45,883 nucleotides of DNA, taken from Acidiphilium rubrum (GTDB taxonomy: Bacteria > Pseudomonadota > Alphaproteobacteria > Acetobacterales > Acetobacteraceae). The stretch lies in the NCBI RefSeq assembly GCF_900156265.1, contig NZ_FTNE01000003.1, forward strand, positions 189,553 through 235,435, given 5' to 3'. Below are positions 1 to 7,757 of the stretch, one piece after another (position 1 is the stretch's first letter; each line of letters begins with the position of its first letter). The translations under genes were made by a program, and so were the position numbers. The notes below the pieces were generated by a model. It searched no databases and was not told the origin of the DNA. It saw only the letters and a program-made list of their open reading frames with translations.

Positions 1-63
1 TTCATCCCCTCCTTCAACGTCAAAAAACTCTGGCGGAAGGGGCCATGATTTCGCGCGCCTAAA

Positions 64-83
64 TCGTTACGATAACGTAACGA
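64..83. repeat. short perfect inverted repeat
   Basis: Two perfect 8-bp arms (tcgttacg at 64-71 and cgtaacga at 76-83) are separated by ataa. No T-tract follows, so it does not look like an intrinsic terminator. It lies about 185 bp before the antitoxin start. It could be an operator or the end of an element left of the window; nothing else in 1-268 supports a function. Confidence 0.4.
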
Positions 84-268
84 AGAGCACAAAAGACAAG
101 CAAAATTTCTATCCCTCCGATACCCCTCACACGTTCGGACGAAACCACCTTGAGCGACGACCCCACGACAAATGCCCCGACCGAGCCACCCATCCGAACC
201 GAATAACCTTGCGCCCCACTGATCCATCCCATACAACTAGTCATCTCAAACGACCACAACGGACATCC

Positions 269-541
269 ATGAGCAACCACCCCCAAATCGCCGCCGCCGC
301 GTTCAAGGCCAAGTGCCTCGATATTCTCGACCGCGTCGCCAATCGTGAGTTCGATACGGTCACCATCACCAAGCGGGGCCGGGTCGTTGCCATCCTCTCC
401 CCGCCGGCTAGCGAGGCCAGCGCCGTCCACGCGCTGCATGGTTTCATGCGCGACAGCGTCATCATCCCGCACGATATCGACCTGACCGACCCGATCGCCG
501 AAGACGATTGCGCCGCCGCCCACGGCATCTTGCACAACTGA
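269..541 (+). CDS. antitoxin, Phd/YefM-type (VapB partner)
   Basis: A 90-residue protein that should neutralise the PIN toxin encoded 2 bp downstream. The N-terminal half has the Phd/YefM pattern: residues about 5-20 form a helix with AAFKAKCLDILDRV, followed by the strand FDTVTITKRGRVVAIL that makes the DNA-binding dimer in this family. The acidic C-terminal part (DIDLTDPIAEDD) fits the toxin-binding tail. The ATG at 269 is chosen over an upstream TTG at 209 because the family fold begins just after it. Such antitoxins usually repress their own operon together with the toxin; that is family knowledge, and no operator was identified apart from a distant palindrome at 64-83. Confidence 0.85.
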   Translation: MSNHPQIAAAAFKAKCLDILDRVANREFDTVTITKRGRVVAILSPPASEASAVHALHGFMRDSVIIPHDIDLTDPIAEDDCAAAHGILHN

Positions 542-543
542 CC

Positions 544-966
544 ATGGCGGGCGCCCTGCTCGACACCTGCGCCGTCATCTGGCTCGCCAACGGCGACTCG
601 CTATCGGCCGCGGCACGCGAAGCCATTGTGGCGGCCGGCCTCGCCGATGCCCTCCACATCTCGCCCGTCTCCGCCTGGGAAATCGGCATGCTGTCCCGCC
701 CGAAACAAAACCGCCCTGCCCTGGAATTCCTGCCCGACCCGAAAACCTGGTTCGCCCGGCTCATGGCCGGCCCCGGCATCGTCAACGCACCCCTCACCGC
801 CGCCATCGCCATCGACTCCTCAAACCTCGCCGACGATCTCCACGCCGACCCCGGCGATCGCCTGATCATCGCGACCGCCCGCCACCTCAACGTCCCGATC
901 ATCACCCGCGACCGCAGGATCATCGATTACGCCAAAGCCGGCGGCGTGCGCGCGATCCCCTGCTGA
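544..966 (+). CDS. vapC: PIN-domain ribonuclease toxin (VapC family)
   Basis: A 140-residue PIN-domain protein. Acidic metal-binding residues are visible in order: D7 in LLDTCAVIWL, E46 in PVSAWEIGML, D102/D105 in ADPGDRLIIATA, and D123 in IITRDRRIIDY. These form the Mg2+ site of PIN RNases, whose VapC members typically cleave tRNA or rRNA. The full domain length and intact catalytic acids suggest an active toxin. The start at 544 lies 2 bp after the antitoxin stop, as in a two-gene toxin-antitoxin operon. The exact RNA target cannot be read from the sequence. Confidence 0.9.
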   Translation: MAGALLDTCAVIWLANGDSLSAAAREAIVAAGLADALHISPVSAWEIGMLSRPKQNRPALEFLPDPKTWFARLMAGPGIVNAPLTAAIAIDSSNLADDLHADPGDRLIIATARHLNVPIITRDRRIIDYAKAGGVRAIPC

Positions 967-1072
967 CGCCCCTTTGACACGCACCCCCACCACCGCCATC
1001 ACCCGGCCAAACGATTCGCACCTGCACCATGATTCTTATTGATCGTTCACCCGAACCCTGTATCGGAAAACC

Positions 1073-1768
1073 ATGACAAACCGCATCAGAGCTGCCCTGT
1101 TTGCCGTGGGTTCCATCGCCATCGCCGCCGTTCTGGTGGCCGTGCTGCATCATCCCAAACCGAAACCCGCCGACGATGCCAATCCGCCGGTCATCCAGAC
1201 CCCGTTCACCGCCGCCAGCCTGATCCGCGCGGGCGATCCGGTGTTCGGCAATCCGGCCGCCGCCGTCACGATCATGGATTTCTACGATATCCGCTGCCCG
1301 CCCTGCCGGCGGATGAACGTGCGGTTCAACCGGTTGATGAAGTCGGATCATGATTTCCGCTATGTGCCGGTCGACTACCCGATTCTCGGCAAGCCCAGCG
1401 TGCTCGGCACCAAGGCGCTGTTCGCGGCGGCGCTGCAACACAAATACCGGCCACTCCGACACATCCTGATGCGCCAGAAGCGCAAACCCACCTTGGCAAT
1501 CCTGAAAGCGGACGCGCAAACCGCCGGGATCGACTGGCCGAGCCTGAAGGCGGCGATGAACGGGCCGGCGGTCACCGCCCGCCTCGCGGCCAATCTGGCG
1601 CGCGGCCACGGGCTTGGCTTGAAATACGTGCCGAGCTGGTACATCGGCCACCAGCGCATCATCGGCTCGATCAGCTATGCTGATCTGGTCAAAACCGTCG
1701 ATCAGGCGGAGCAGCGGGAGCGTCAGGCCGGCAACGGCCAGGCCGCCGCCGCGAGCCACAAATCCTGA
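1073..1768 (+). CDS. membrane-anchored DsbA-like thiol-disulfide oxidoreductase
   Basis: 231 residues. A hydrophobic N-terminal segment (about residues 7-26) is a signal peptide or signal anchor that would place the protein in the periplasm. A thioredoxin-fold domain follows, with the active site C75-P-P-C78 in YDIRCPPCRR. Further on, KYVPSWYIG provides the conserved cis-proline loop (V-P) facing the active site. The layout matches the DsbA/Com1-like group that oxidises or isomerises disulfides in secreted proteins. No lipobox is visible. The C-terminus is a charged, Ala/Gln-rich tail. Its stop codon directly abuts the stop codon of the convergent hypothetical gene. CPPC differs from classical CPHC, so its redox potential and direction are uncertain. 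Confidence 0.85.
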   Translation: MTNRIRAALFAVGSIAIAAVLVAVLHHPKPKPADDANPPVIQTPFTAASLIRAGDPVFGNPAAAVTIMDFYDIRCPPCRRMNVRFNRLMKSDHDFRYVPVDYPILGKPSVLGTKALFAAALQHKYRPLRHILMRQKRKPTLAILKADAQTAGIDWPSLKAAMNGPAVTARLAANLARGHGLGLKYVPSWYIGHQRIIGSISYADLVKTVDQAEQRERQAGNGQAAAASHKS

Positions 1769-2041
1769 TCAGGGTGCTGCGGGCGGCTCATCGGCGCCTC
1801 CCGCGGTCAGATGCCGGTCCACCGACAGGCGGAAATCCTCGAGCGCGACCACGGCTGAAGGATCCAGCGCCTCGACCCCAGCCATGAGTGTATCGCTCAG
1901 CTCACGAAGGGCCGAGAGCAGCGCCGTGCCCACCAGATTGCCGGACAGCACATCGGCAAAGCGCGCCGCGTGTTCGGGGTGGTTGTTGTCCTCCAGCGTC
2001 CGGATCAGGGTTTCGGCGTGTTTCTGCGGTTCATCGGTCAT
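1769..2041 (-). CDS. small hypothetical protein
   Basis: A 90-residue, mildly acidic, apparently soluble and mostly helical protein starting MTDEPQKHAETLIRTLED. I do not recognise the family. The start at 2041 is favoured because the upstream in-frame extension is compositionally unlike the rest; an in-frame ATG at 2056 is an alternative. It ends directly against the end of the DsbA-like gene on the other strand, with no spacer. It is transcribed away from nrdB, so its promoter would lie in the 2042-2359 gap. No signal peptide or membrane segment is seen. Confidence 0.55.
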   Translation of the reverse strand: MTDEPQKHAETLIRTLEDNNHPEHAARFADVLSGNLVGTALLSALRELSDTLMAGVEALDPSAVVALEDFRLSVDRHLTAGGADEPPAAP

Positions 2042-2359
2042 CGTGCATCCGTCCATGCGGTTTGGTTGGCGAGTCTCGGTGGGGTTGGCGGCGCTGTCAA
2101 TCGCATTGCGGCTTGGGGCGCCATACGCGTCAACATATAGTAGGGCGGAACCGTGTTGCGCACAGATGTAGTGGCAAAACGCCGGTCCAACCAAAAAATG
2201 CAATTGCCGAACCGCCCATACCGGTCCATAAGATATGCATAGAGTCGATCATCAAAACCAGCGCGGTCCGGGACCGTCCCTCTGCTTTGCCGTGCGCGTC
2301 ACGTCGGCTCGGGGACCACTCCCTCGCCTTGACCTCGCTTTGCCTCAAAGGATAACCGC
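2042..2359. other. intergenic region upstream of nrdB
   Basis: This 318-bp gap lies between a minus-strand hypothetical gene and nrdB, so it should hold divergent promoters. It contains short AT-rich stretches (around 2131-2145 and 2190-2240). A ribosome-binding site AAAGGA sits near 2347-2352, about 7 bases before the nrdB ATG. I find no gene and no convincing riboswitch or NrdR operator. Confidence 0.5.
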
Positions 2360-3415
2360 ATGTCCGCCATCATCACCCCGCCGCCGACCCCGATCGTCCT
2401 GCCAACCAAGTTCGATCTGCTGACGGAAAACCCGGTCTACAAGCCGTTCCGCTACCCCTGGGCCTACGAGGCCTGGCTGACCCAACAGCGCGTGCATTGG
2501 CTGCCGGAGGAGGTGCCTCTCGCCGATGACGTCAAGGATTGGCACAAAAACCTCACCGCCGGCGAGCGCAATCTGCTCACCCAGATTTTCCGCTTCTTCA
2601 CCCAGGCAGATGTCGAGGTGAATAATTGCTACATGAAGCACTACAGCCAGGTCTTCAAACCGACCGAAGTGCTGATGATGCTCTCGGCCTTCTCTAACAT
2701 CGAGACGGTGCACATCGCCGCCTATTCGCATCTGCTCGATACGGTGGGCATGCCCGAGCTCGAATACTCCGCCTTCATGAAATACAAGGAAATGAAGGAC
2801 AAATACGACTACATGCACGGCTTCCGGGTCGACAACAAACATGAAATCGCCAAGACCCTGGCGGCGTTCGGCGCCTTTACCGAGGGGTTGCAGCTGTTCG
2901 CCTCCTTCGCGATCCTGCTGAACTTCCCGCGCTTCAACAAAATGAAGGGCATGGGCCAGATCATTTCCTGGTCGGTGCGCGACGAGAGCCTGCACTGCCT
3001 GTCGATCATCCGGCTGTTCCGCACCTTCATTTCAGAAAACCCCGAAATCTGGACCGAGGAACTGCGCCGCGAGCTGTATTTGAGCTGTGCCACCATCGTC
3101 GATCACGAGGATGCGTTCATCGATCTGGCGTTCGAATTCGGCGCGATCGAGGGTATCAATGGCGCCGAGGTGAAGCGCTATATCCGCTTCATCGCCGACC
3201 GCCGCTTGCAGCAGCTTGGCCTCAACCCGTTGTTCCATGTTGAGAAAAACCCGCTGCCCTGGCTCGATGAAATGCTCAACGCGGTGGAACACGCCAATTT
3301 CTTCGAGAATCGGGCGACCGAATACAGCAAGGCCTCGACCACCGGATCGTGGGAGGAAGCCTTTTCCGATTTCGTGTTCACCTCGCCCGAACCACCGCTG
3401 ATCGTTGCGGTTTGA
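2360..3415 (+). CDS. nrdB: class Ia ribonucleotide reductase beta subunit
   Basis: 351 residues. The small subunit houses the diiron-tyrosyl radical that starts reduction of ribonucleotides to deoxyribonucleotides by the alpha subunit (NrdA). All metal ligands are visible: D84 (TQADVE), E115 and H118 (NIETVH), E175 (GAFTEGLQ), E209 and H212 (RDESLH). The radical tyrosine Y122 is present in AAYSHL, four residues after H118. The acidic, aromatic C-terminus (EEAFSDFVF, then a short tail) would contact NrdA. Length fits the family. nrdA is not adjacent, so the holoenzyme depends on a gene elsewhere. A hairpin follows the stop. Confidence 0.96.
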   Translation: MSAIITPPPTPIVLPTKFDLLTENPVYKPFRYPWAYEAWLTQQRVHWLPEEVPLADDVKDWHKNLTAGERNLLTQIFRFFTQADVEVNNCYMKHYSQVFKPTEVLMMLSAFSNIETVHIAAYSHLLDTVGMPELEYSAFMKYKEMKDKYDYMHGFRVDNKHEIAKTLAAFGAFTEGLQLFASFAILLNFPRFNKMKGMGQIISWSVRDESLHCLSIIRLFRTFISENPEIWTEELRRELYLSCATIVDHEDAFIDLAFEFGAIEGINGAEVKRYIRFIADRRLQQLGLNPLFHVEKNPLPWLDEMLNAVEHANFFENRATEYSKASTTGSWEEAFSDFVFTSPEPPLIVAV

Positions 3416-3450
3416 TCGATCGTGACGAACCGCCAATTCTGTTGACGCGC

Positions 3451-3496
3451 GCAATCATCTCGCCCGCGGCTCCGCCCCGCGTGCGAGATTATTCGC
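3451..3496 (+). terminator. hairpin downstream of nrdB
   Basis: The left arm gcaatcatctcgc (3451-3463) pairs with the right arm gcgagattattcgc (3483-3496), with one bulge and one mismatch. The GC-rich intervening segment (ccgcggctccgccccgcgt) can extend the structure. There is no clean run of T after it, so it may be an imperfect or Rho-assisted terminator, or a 3'-end stabilising hairpin for nrdB mRNA. Confidence 0.4.
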
Positions 3497-3713
3497 ATAC
3501 TTGGCGTTAGGTCTTGTCAAAAATGAGAGAGTGTGGCTTTATATCAAAGACGAGTAGTTTCAAAAATAAGAAATCGCCATGAACTGCGTTGTGCGTACAA
3601 CACTATTCCTTTGTATGGCGTTTTTTGTTGGCAATAGACGTGTTTGAGCATAGCCAAATGTTAGAAAACCGGTAAGATGACTTGTAGTTCATCTTTTGAT
3701 CGGAATACCCGCA
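3497..3713. other. AT-rich intergenic segment
   Basis: This stretch is clearly AT-richer than its surroundings. It holds a small inverted repeat gttgt-gcgt-acaac near 3583-3596 and poly-T/poly-A runs, but no frame that looks coding. It probably contains the promoter for the small gene that starts at 3714. The composition could also reflect a decayed mobile element; nothing specific supports that. Confidence 0.35.
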
Positions 3714-4001
3714 GTGACAGATGAGGATACCATCGACCAGTTCGCCGACGACGTTGTCAAGGCTGATAAGACCCAGTCGCGGTACAGCCGGCGCCTGTCC
3801 GACAAGATATTGATCGCGTTTCACCACGCCTGCGACCAGGACGATTACGAAATCGCCGAGCAGTTGTTGGTCATTCTCGAGCACATGCTGACGCGCCGCA
3901 GCCCTAACAGCGATGCCAACCGGCGCAAGAGTATCGAGAGCCTGGTGGCCGCGCACGAGCGTCTGTGGCACCTGCGCCATCCGGAACAGAAATACGCCTA
4001 A
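3714..4001 (+). CDS. small conserved-looking hypothetical protein
   Basis: 95 residues from a GTG start at 3714 ([14 protein letters not shown]); a TTG at 3696 would add six residues. GGA about ten bases upstream of the GTG could act as a weak ribosome-binding site. The protein is soluble and predicted helical: an acidic N-terminus, a central stretch [20 protein letters not shown] reminiscent of a helical repeat, then a basic C-terminal half ending [16 protein letters not shown] have the impression of similar small proteins in Acetobacteraceae but cannot name a function. Its stop codon overlaps the stop of the convergent rnhB gene (3998-4001). Confidence 0.65.
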   Translation: MTDEDTIDQFADDVVKADKTQSRYSRRLSDKILIAFHHACDQDDYEIAEQLLVILEHMLTRRSPNSDANRRKSIESLVAAHERLWHLRHPEQKYA

Positions 4002-4609
4002 CCCTGCGCGGTGACGTCCCGCAGCAGCGGCCCGAAACCGCGACGGTGATGCGCGGTGATCCCAAGTGACATGATTGCCGTGCGGTGCGCTTGCGTGCCG
4101 TAACCCGCGTTACGCGCCCAGCCAAAGCCGGGGTGGCGCTGATCCAGCCGCACCATCAACCGGTCGCGCGCAAGTTTCGCCGCGATCGAGGCCGCGGCGA
4201 TCGAGAGTGAAATCCCATCGCCGCCGATCAACGCCGAACAATTCATCGGCAGCGATGGCGTCATCGTGCCATCGACCAGCACATGGTCCGGCCGCACGGT
4301 CAGGCGTGCCACCGCCCGTCGCATCGCGAGCAGGCTCGCCTGCAAAATATTCAACCGCGCAATCTCGGCAACCGACGCCGCGCCGAGCGCGATGATGGCG
4401 CCCGAGTCGATCAGCGCGGCCAGCGCCATGGCCCGCCGCGCGGCCGATAATCGTTTGGAATCATCGATCAACCGGATGATCATCGCATCAAGATCGAGCG
4501 GCAGAATCGCCGCGGCCGCTAGCACCGGGCCGGCCAGCGGTCCGCGCCCGACCTCGTCCACCCCTGCCACGATCCCGCCGCAGCGCAATTCATGGCTGAA
4601 ATCAGGCAT
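3998..4609 (-). CDS. rnhB: ribonuclease HII
   Basis: 203 residues from the ATG at 4609. RNase HII removes single ribonucleotides and RNA primers from DNA-RNA hybrids in the cytoplasm. The catalytic acids are present: D18-E19 in [15 protein letters not shown]113 in LVDGT, and D131 in [18 protein letters not shown]. The start overlaps the end of the HyfI-like gene by 8 bp, so rnhB is probably co-transcribed with the hydrogenase-like cluster as its last gene. That is an odd housekeeping passenger. An upstream ATG at 4657 exists, but the added residues are Arg/Ala-rich and unlike the family. Confidence 0.95.
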   Translation of the reverse strand: MPDFSHELRCGGIVAGVDEVGRGPLAGPVLAAAAILPLDLDAMIIRLIDDSKRLSAARRAMALAALIDSGAIIALGAASVAEIARLNILQASLLAMRRAVARLTVRPDHVLVDGTMTPSLPMNCSALIGGDGISLSIAAASIAAKLARDRLMVRLDQRHPGFGWARNAGYGTQAHRTAIMSLGITAHHRRGFGPLLRDVTAQG

Positions 4610-5105
4610 GCGGCTCGATGCGCGATGAGCGGCGCGCGGCCGCGACGGGCGCGGCATTTGCCTCGAGCAAAGCGACCAGACCGGCGATGATCCTTCCCGG
4701 CGATGGCGGGCAACCGGCGATCAGCAGATCGACCGGAACGATCCGCTCGGCACCGCCCAGCACGGTCGGCGCACCCTTGAACACGCCGCCATCGACCGCG
4801 CAATCCCCCACCGCGACCACGAAGCGCGGCGGTGCCATTGCACCCAGCGTGCGGGTGACCGCATCGGCCATCGTGGTGGTGACGACGCCGGTGATCAGCA
4901 GCACATCGGCTTCGCGCGGATCATCGACCAGCGTGATGCCGTAGCGGGTCAGCCCGGCCCGCAGCGCCACGGCACCCGCCAGCGAAATTTCGCACCCGCC
5001 GCAACTGCCTGCATCGACATGGCGCACCGCCAGGCTGCGGCCAAGCCTTGTGATGCCGGCATCCGCCAGGCGCGCCGCCAGTGAACTCACCGCCGCTTCA
5101 TCCAT
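4602..5105 (-). CDS. HyfI/NuoB-like iron-sulfur subunit of a hydrogenase-related complex
   Basis: 167 residues. It belongs to the complex I 20-kDa / NiFe-hydrogenase small-subunit family (HycG, HyfI, NuoB), which carries the [4Fe-4S] cluster next to the quinone or active site. All four ligands are visible: C35 and C38 in [13 protein letters not shown]102 in [15 protein letters not shown], and C132 in [15 protein letters not shown]. The segment [11 protein letters not shown] is typical of group 4 (membrane-bound) enzymes. The start at 5105 overlaps the stop of the HyfG-like gene (5098), suggesting translational coupling. The intact cluster site contrasts with the degraded catalytic partner, so this subunit probably still transfers electrons. 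Confidence 0.88.
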   Translation of the reverse strand: MDEAAVSSLAARLADAGITRLGRSLAVRHVDAGSCGGCEISLAGAVALRAGLTRYGITLVDDPREADVLLITGVVTTTMADAVTRTLGAMAPPRFVVAVGDCAVDGGVFKGAPTVLGGAERIVPVDLLIAGCPPSPGRIIAGLVALLEANAAPVAAARRSSRIEPHA

Positions 5106-6420
5106 CGATCGCCCCCACCGACAGGCCATAACACGCGATCAGCACGGCTGCCGCTTGGGGATCGAGCCCGACCACGCCGGCTTCGAGCGCCGGCAGCAGC
5201 CGCGCGGATGGGTCGATCGCGACACAATCGCGGATCTGGCCATCGAGCAGGTCGATCCAGTGATACACCATGCCCCGCGCGCTTTCGGCGGCCCCCAGCG
5301 CCGTGCCGGTGCCGGCGGGCAGAGCCGCGGCGATGATGCCTTCGGGCACCACCGCGAGGTCCGCACGCACCGATGCAGCAAGCGCGCGGATCGAGCGTGC
5401 CCGCGCCTGCGCGATGCCAGCGGCCGGCCCCAGGTCGCGCCGCACCCGCCCCCAGGCGAACGCCCGCACCACCAGGGAAGCGCGGTCCAGCGCGGCAAGC
5501 AGGGACGCAACGGCATCGCCGCGCAGATCGAGCGCGAGCCCGCCGGGCACCACGATATCCATCATGAGCCGATGGCCGAACGCCTCGCCCAGCGCCACGG
5601 CGCTCTGTTCACGCGCCTGACCGAGCAGGGTCGCGAACCGCGCATCACCCGCCGCCGCCACCGCCGCCGCCAGCGCGGCGAGATCGGCGGTCATTCGCTC
5701 GACCGCCACCATGATCGCGCGCAGCGCCACCGCCCGCGGCGGTGCCACGGCACCGCTCGCCGCCTCCGCCGCGCGGGCAAACGCGACCGCATGCGCGACC
5801 GTGGCATCGCCGGCGATGCGAGCGGCGAACCGTGCGGCAACCCGGGGCGATTTGCCGCGCATCAGCCCCGCGATGCCGCGATGGGCGTAGCCGAGCCGGT
5901 GTTCCAGGCGGAGAATCCGCGTGTCGTCCGTGCTGAAACACCCCATGCTGAAGCGCCCCATGCTGAAGCGCCCCATGCTGAAACGCCGGTGCACCGGGCT
6001 TGCGATCCGCCCGGCAACCGGGCCGGCGCCGATCTGATAGAAGCCTTCGCCCGCGGTTTCGATGAAGCGCGGCCAGGCGGCATCGGTGCCGGCGGCCCCT
6101 TGGGCGATCGCCGGGCGGCGGTCGGTGGCACCTTCGGCGGTGGCACCGGTCTGGTCGAACGCCAGCCGTTCGAACCAGGCGGCCTGGGGAAACCCTGTGG
6201 CGATCGAAGGATAGGCGTTGGCGATCAATTCGGTCGCCAGCAGCAGCGGCGCCGATCCATCGGTGAACAGCGCATGCACCCGCCCGCCCGAGACGAATAG
6301 GCCGACAAACCCCAGCCGGGCGTCGCCGGCCGCGAGGCTGCGCCAGGTGGCGGCATCCAGCATCACGGCCGTACCCGGCGGGGCCGCCGACGCGATCGCA
6401 ACGTCGAGTGCGGGGTTCAT
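5098..6420 (-). CDS. HyfG/NuoCD-like subunit lacking NiFe-binding cysteines
   Basis: 440 residues, a fusion of a short NuoC-like N-terminal part (about 1-120) and a NuoD/hydrogenase large-subunit-like part (about 125-440). Family features: GPVAGRI near 133-139 (GPVHAGI in relatives), LRLEHRLGYAHRGI near 170-183, and GKSP..A..FAARIAGDATVAH (189-210). In true NiFe enzymes this last position reads R-[VI]-C-G-I-C; here it is R201-I-A-G-D-A, so the first cysteine pair is gone. The C-terminus likewise lacks a CxxC; it ends [12 protein letters not shown]. The protein therefore cannot hold a NiFe centre in the usual way, as in Ehr complexes. An in-frame 15-bp repeat encodes three FSMG units at 147-160. 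The stop overlaps the FeS-subunit gene. Confidence 0.85.
   Translation of the reverse strand: MNPALDVAIASAAPPGTAVMLDAATWRSLAAGDARLGFVGLFVSGGRVHALFTDGSAPLLLATELIANAYPSIATGFPQAAWFERLAFDQTGATAEGATDRRPAIAQGAAGTDAAWPRFIETAGEGFYQIGAGPVAGRIASPVHRRFSMGRFSMGRFSMGCFSTDDTRILRLEHRLGYAHRGIAGLMRGKSPRVAARFAARIAGDATVAHAVAFARAAEAASGAVAPPRAVALRAIMVAVERMTADLAALAAAVAAAGDARFATLLGQAREQSAVALGEAFGHRLMMDIVVPGGLALDLRGDAVASLLAALDRASLVVRAFAWGRVRRDLGPAAGIAQARARSIRALAASVRADLAVVPEGIIAAALPAGTGTALGAAESARGMVYHWIDLLDGQIRDCVAIDPSARLLPALEAGVVGLDPQAAAVLIACYGLSVGAIDG
5941..5985 (-). repeat. 15-bp in-frame tandem repeat (three units)
   Basis: Three consecutive 15-bp units of ccccatgctgaagcg (the third has aaacg), with a partial fourth at about 5930-5940. 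On the coding (minus) strand they give the repeated pentapeptide RFSMG inside the HyfG-like protein. The repeat sits where relatives read something like FRFSVVGE, between the NuoC-like and NuoD-like parts. Fifteen base pairs keep the frame, so copy-number change would lengthen or shorten a loop without destroying the protein. Confidence 0.9.
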
Positions 6421-7757
6421 GCGGGCAGCGCGATCAGCCAGGGCAGCAGCCCCAGCGCGGCGGCGGCGAGCAACAGCAGCGCGGCGGGCACCGCGCGGCG
6501 CGCCGGCGGCATGGTGAACCGAGCCGGCGGCTGGCGTGCCAGCGCGATCGCCGCGGTCAGCACCACCGCCGCCAGCACCACCCCACCCAGCCCGATATCA
6601 AGGCGGAAAGCGGCGCGCAGCACGGCGACATCCCCGGCGAACGCGCCGAACGGCGGCAGGGCGAGCAGCGCGATCAGGCCGGCGGATGCGAAGGTGCCGC
6701 CGGCGAGGCGCGCGAGCGCGATGGTCACCAGGATCAGCAGCGCCCCGTCGGTCGCGCCCAGACCGAAGCCGAGCGATGCGACGCCGAGTTGCACGCAACC
6801 CGCCGCCTCCAGCACCGCGCCGCGCCGGATCAGCCCGATCAGCCCGGCCAGAACCAGTACGCCGCCGCCGGCGATCAACAACGTGGGCACCGCAACCGCC
6901 TGCACCAGCATCACCACCAGGCAGCCGATCGCCGCGGCGACGCCGAGCCGGATCGCGAAGCGGCGCGGCGCCAGCCAGATCAGGATCAAGCCCAGCACGC
7001 CGGCCTTGATGATCCAGGTGAGCAGCCCGACCGGCCAGGTGGCGGCGAGACCGGCATCGGCCATCGGCACGGGCGCGATCATATCGAGCACGATGGCCAG
7101 CAGCACGATGCGGCGCAGCATCGCCTCGATCCGAAACAGCGCGCGTTCCGGCCCGGCGTAATCGGCCGGATCGTCGAGCTCGTAGCAGCCGAGCGTGAGC
7201 GCCAGCGCGATGCCGGCGAGCAGCACCAGCGCCGTGTTCGCGGGTGTCGCCGCGAGCAGGCCGCCGATCGCATCCAGCCGGTCGCTGCCCGCCCGCACCG
7301 CCAGCGCGCCGAGCACGACCAGCCAGACCACGAGGCCGATTGCCAGCCGCAGCGCCGCCCCCGCCGCCCGCGCGCCGCGCCCACCCTCCCCCGATTCGAG
7401 CCATGCGGCCAGGCGCGCGCCCAGCGCCAGGGCGAGTAGTCCGGCCAGCAGCGGCACGGTCGCGAGCGGTGCGGTGATCAGGCCGAAGGCAAAGCCGGGC
7501 ACCACCAGCAAGGCGGCACCGCTCGCGGTCACCGCGATGACCGGCCACGCGGGATAGAGCGGCGAGGCGAACCCCGGCCGCAGGCGGCGTTTGCGGCTGA
7601 GTTTGACCAGATCATCCCAGGCCTGCCGCCACCGGGGCGGTGCCACACCATCGTGCACCGCCCGCAGGACCGGCGCGAGCAGCGCCAGCGCGGCCGCCAT
7701 GCCGAGCAGCGCGGCAATATCGATCAGCGTCGCAATCAGGCGGCTCAGCAGCATCAT
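6417..7757 (-). CDS. HyfC/NuoH-like membrane subunit with an antiporter-like tail
   Basis: 446 residues, very hydrophobic with many membrane segments; HyfC/HycD proteins are usually about 310. The first about 290 residues follow the NuoH/HyfC pattern: a cytoplasmic loop WRQAWDDLVKLSRKRR after the first helix, and an acidic stretch CYELDDPADYAGPERALF. The latter stands where relatives have the E..PFDL.EAE..L quinone-pocket loop, heavily altered here. The remaining about 155 residues look like the end of a NuoM/N or HyfF antiporter subunit, with LIALLALPPFGAFAGDVAVL. So this is probably a fusion or condensed subunit. It overlaps both neighbours by 4 bp (ATGA-type). Assignment to the complex is firm from context; the tail assignment is tentative. 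Confidence 0.75.
   Translation of the reverse strand: MMLLSRLIATLIDIAALLGMAAALALLAPVLRAVHDGVAPPRWRQAWDDLVKLSRKRRLRPGFASPLYPAWPVIAVTASGAALLVVPGFAFGLITAPLATVPLLAGLLALALGARLAAWLESGEGGRGARAAGAALRLAIGLVVWLVVLGALAVRAGSDRLDAIGGLLAATPANTALVLLAGIALALTLGCYELDDPADYAGPERALFRIEAMLRRIVLLAIVLDMIAPVPMADAGLAATWPVGLLTWIIKAGVLGLILIWLAPRRFAIRLGVAAAIGCLVVMLVQAVAVPTLLIAGGGVLVLAGLIGLIRRGAVLEAAGCVQLGVASLGFGLGATDGALLILVTIALARLAGGTFASAGLIALLALPPFGAFAGDVAVLRAAFRLDIGLGGVVLAAVVLTAAIALARQPPARFTMPPARRAVPAALLLLAAAALGLLPWLIALPA

Noticed and set aside
1-48. Open frame at the left edge ending in a TGA at 46-48 (FIPSFNVKKLWRKGP), possibly the tail of a gene.
   Set aside because: Only 15 codons are visible and a second frame is equally open for the first 60 bases, so no gene can be defended.
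2131-2174. Two motifs (caacatatagtagg and cacagatgtagtgg), 30 bp apart, that resemble tandem NrdR boxes upstream of nrdB.
   Set aside because: Each matches the consensus poorly (about 9 of 14 for the first, and the second needs a gap); spacing alone is not enough.
5050-6300. A 416-codon plus-strand frame across the HyfG-like gene, rich in Arg, His and Gly.
   Set aside because: Composition is that of an antisense shadow; the minus-strand protein has clear family motifs and overlaps its operon neighbours correctly.
5098-6420. Annotating the HyfG-like gene as a functional NiFe hydrogenase or formate hydrogenlyase.
   Set aside because: Both cysteine pairs needed to hold NiFe are absent from the visible sequence.
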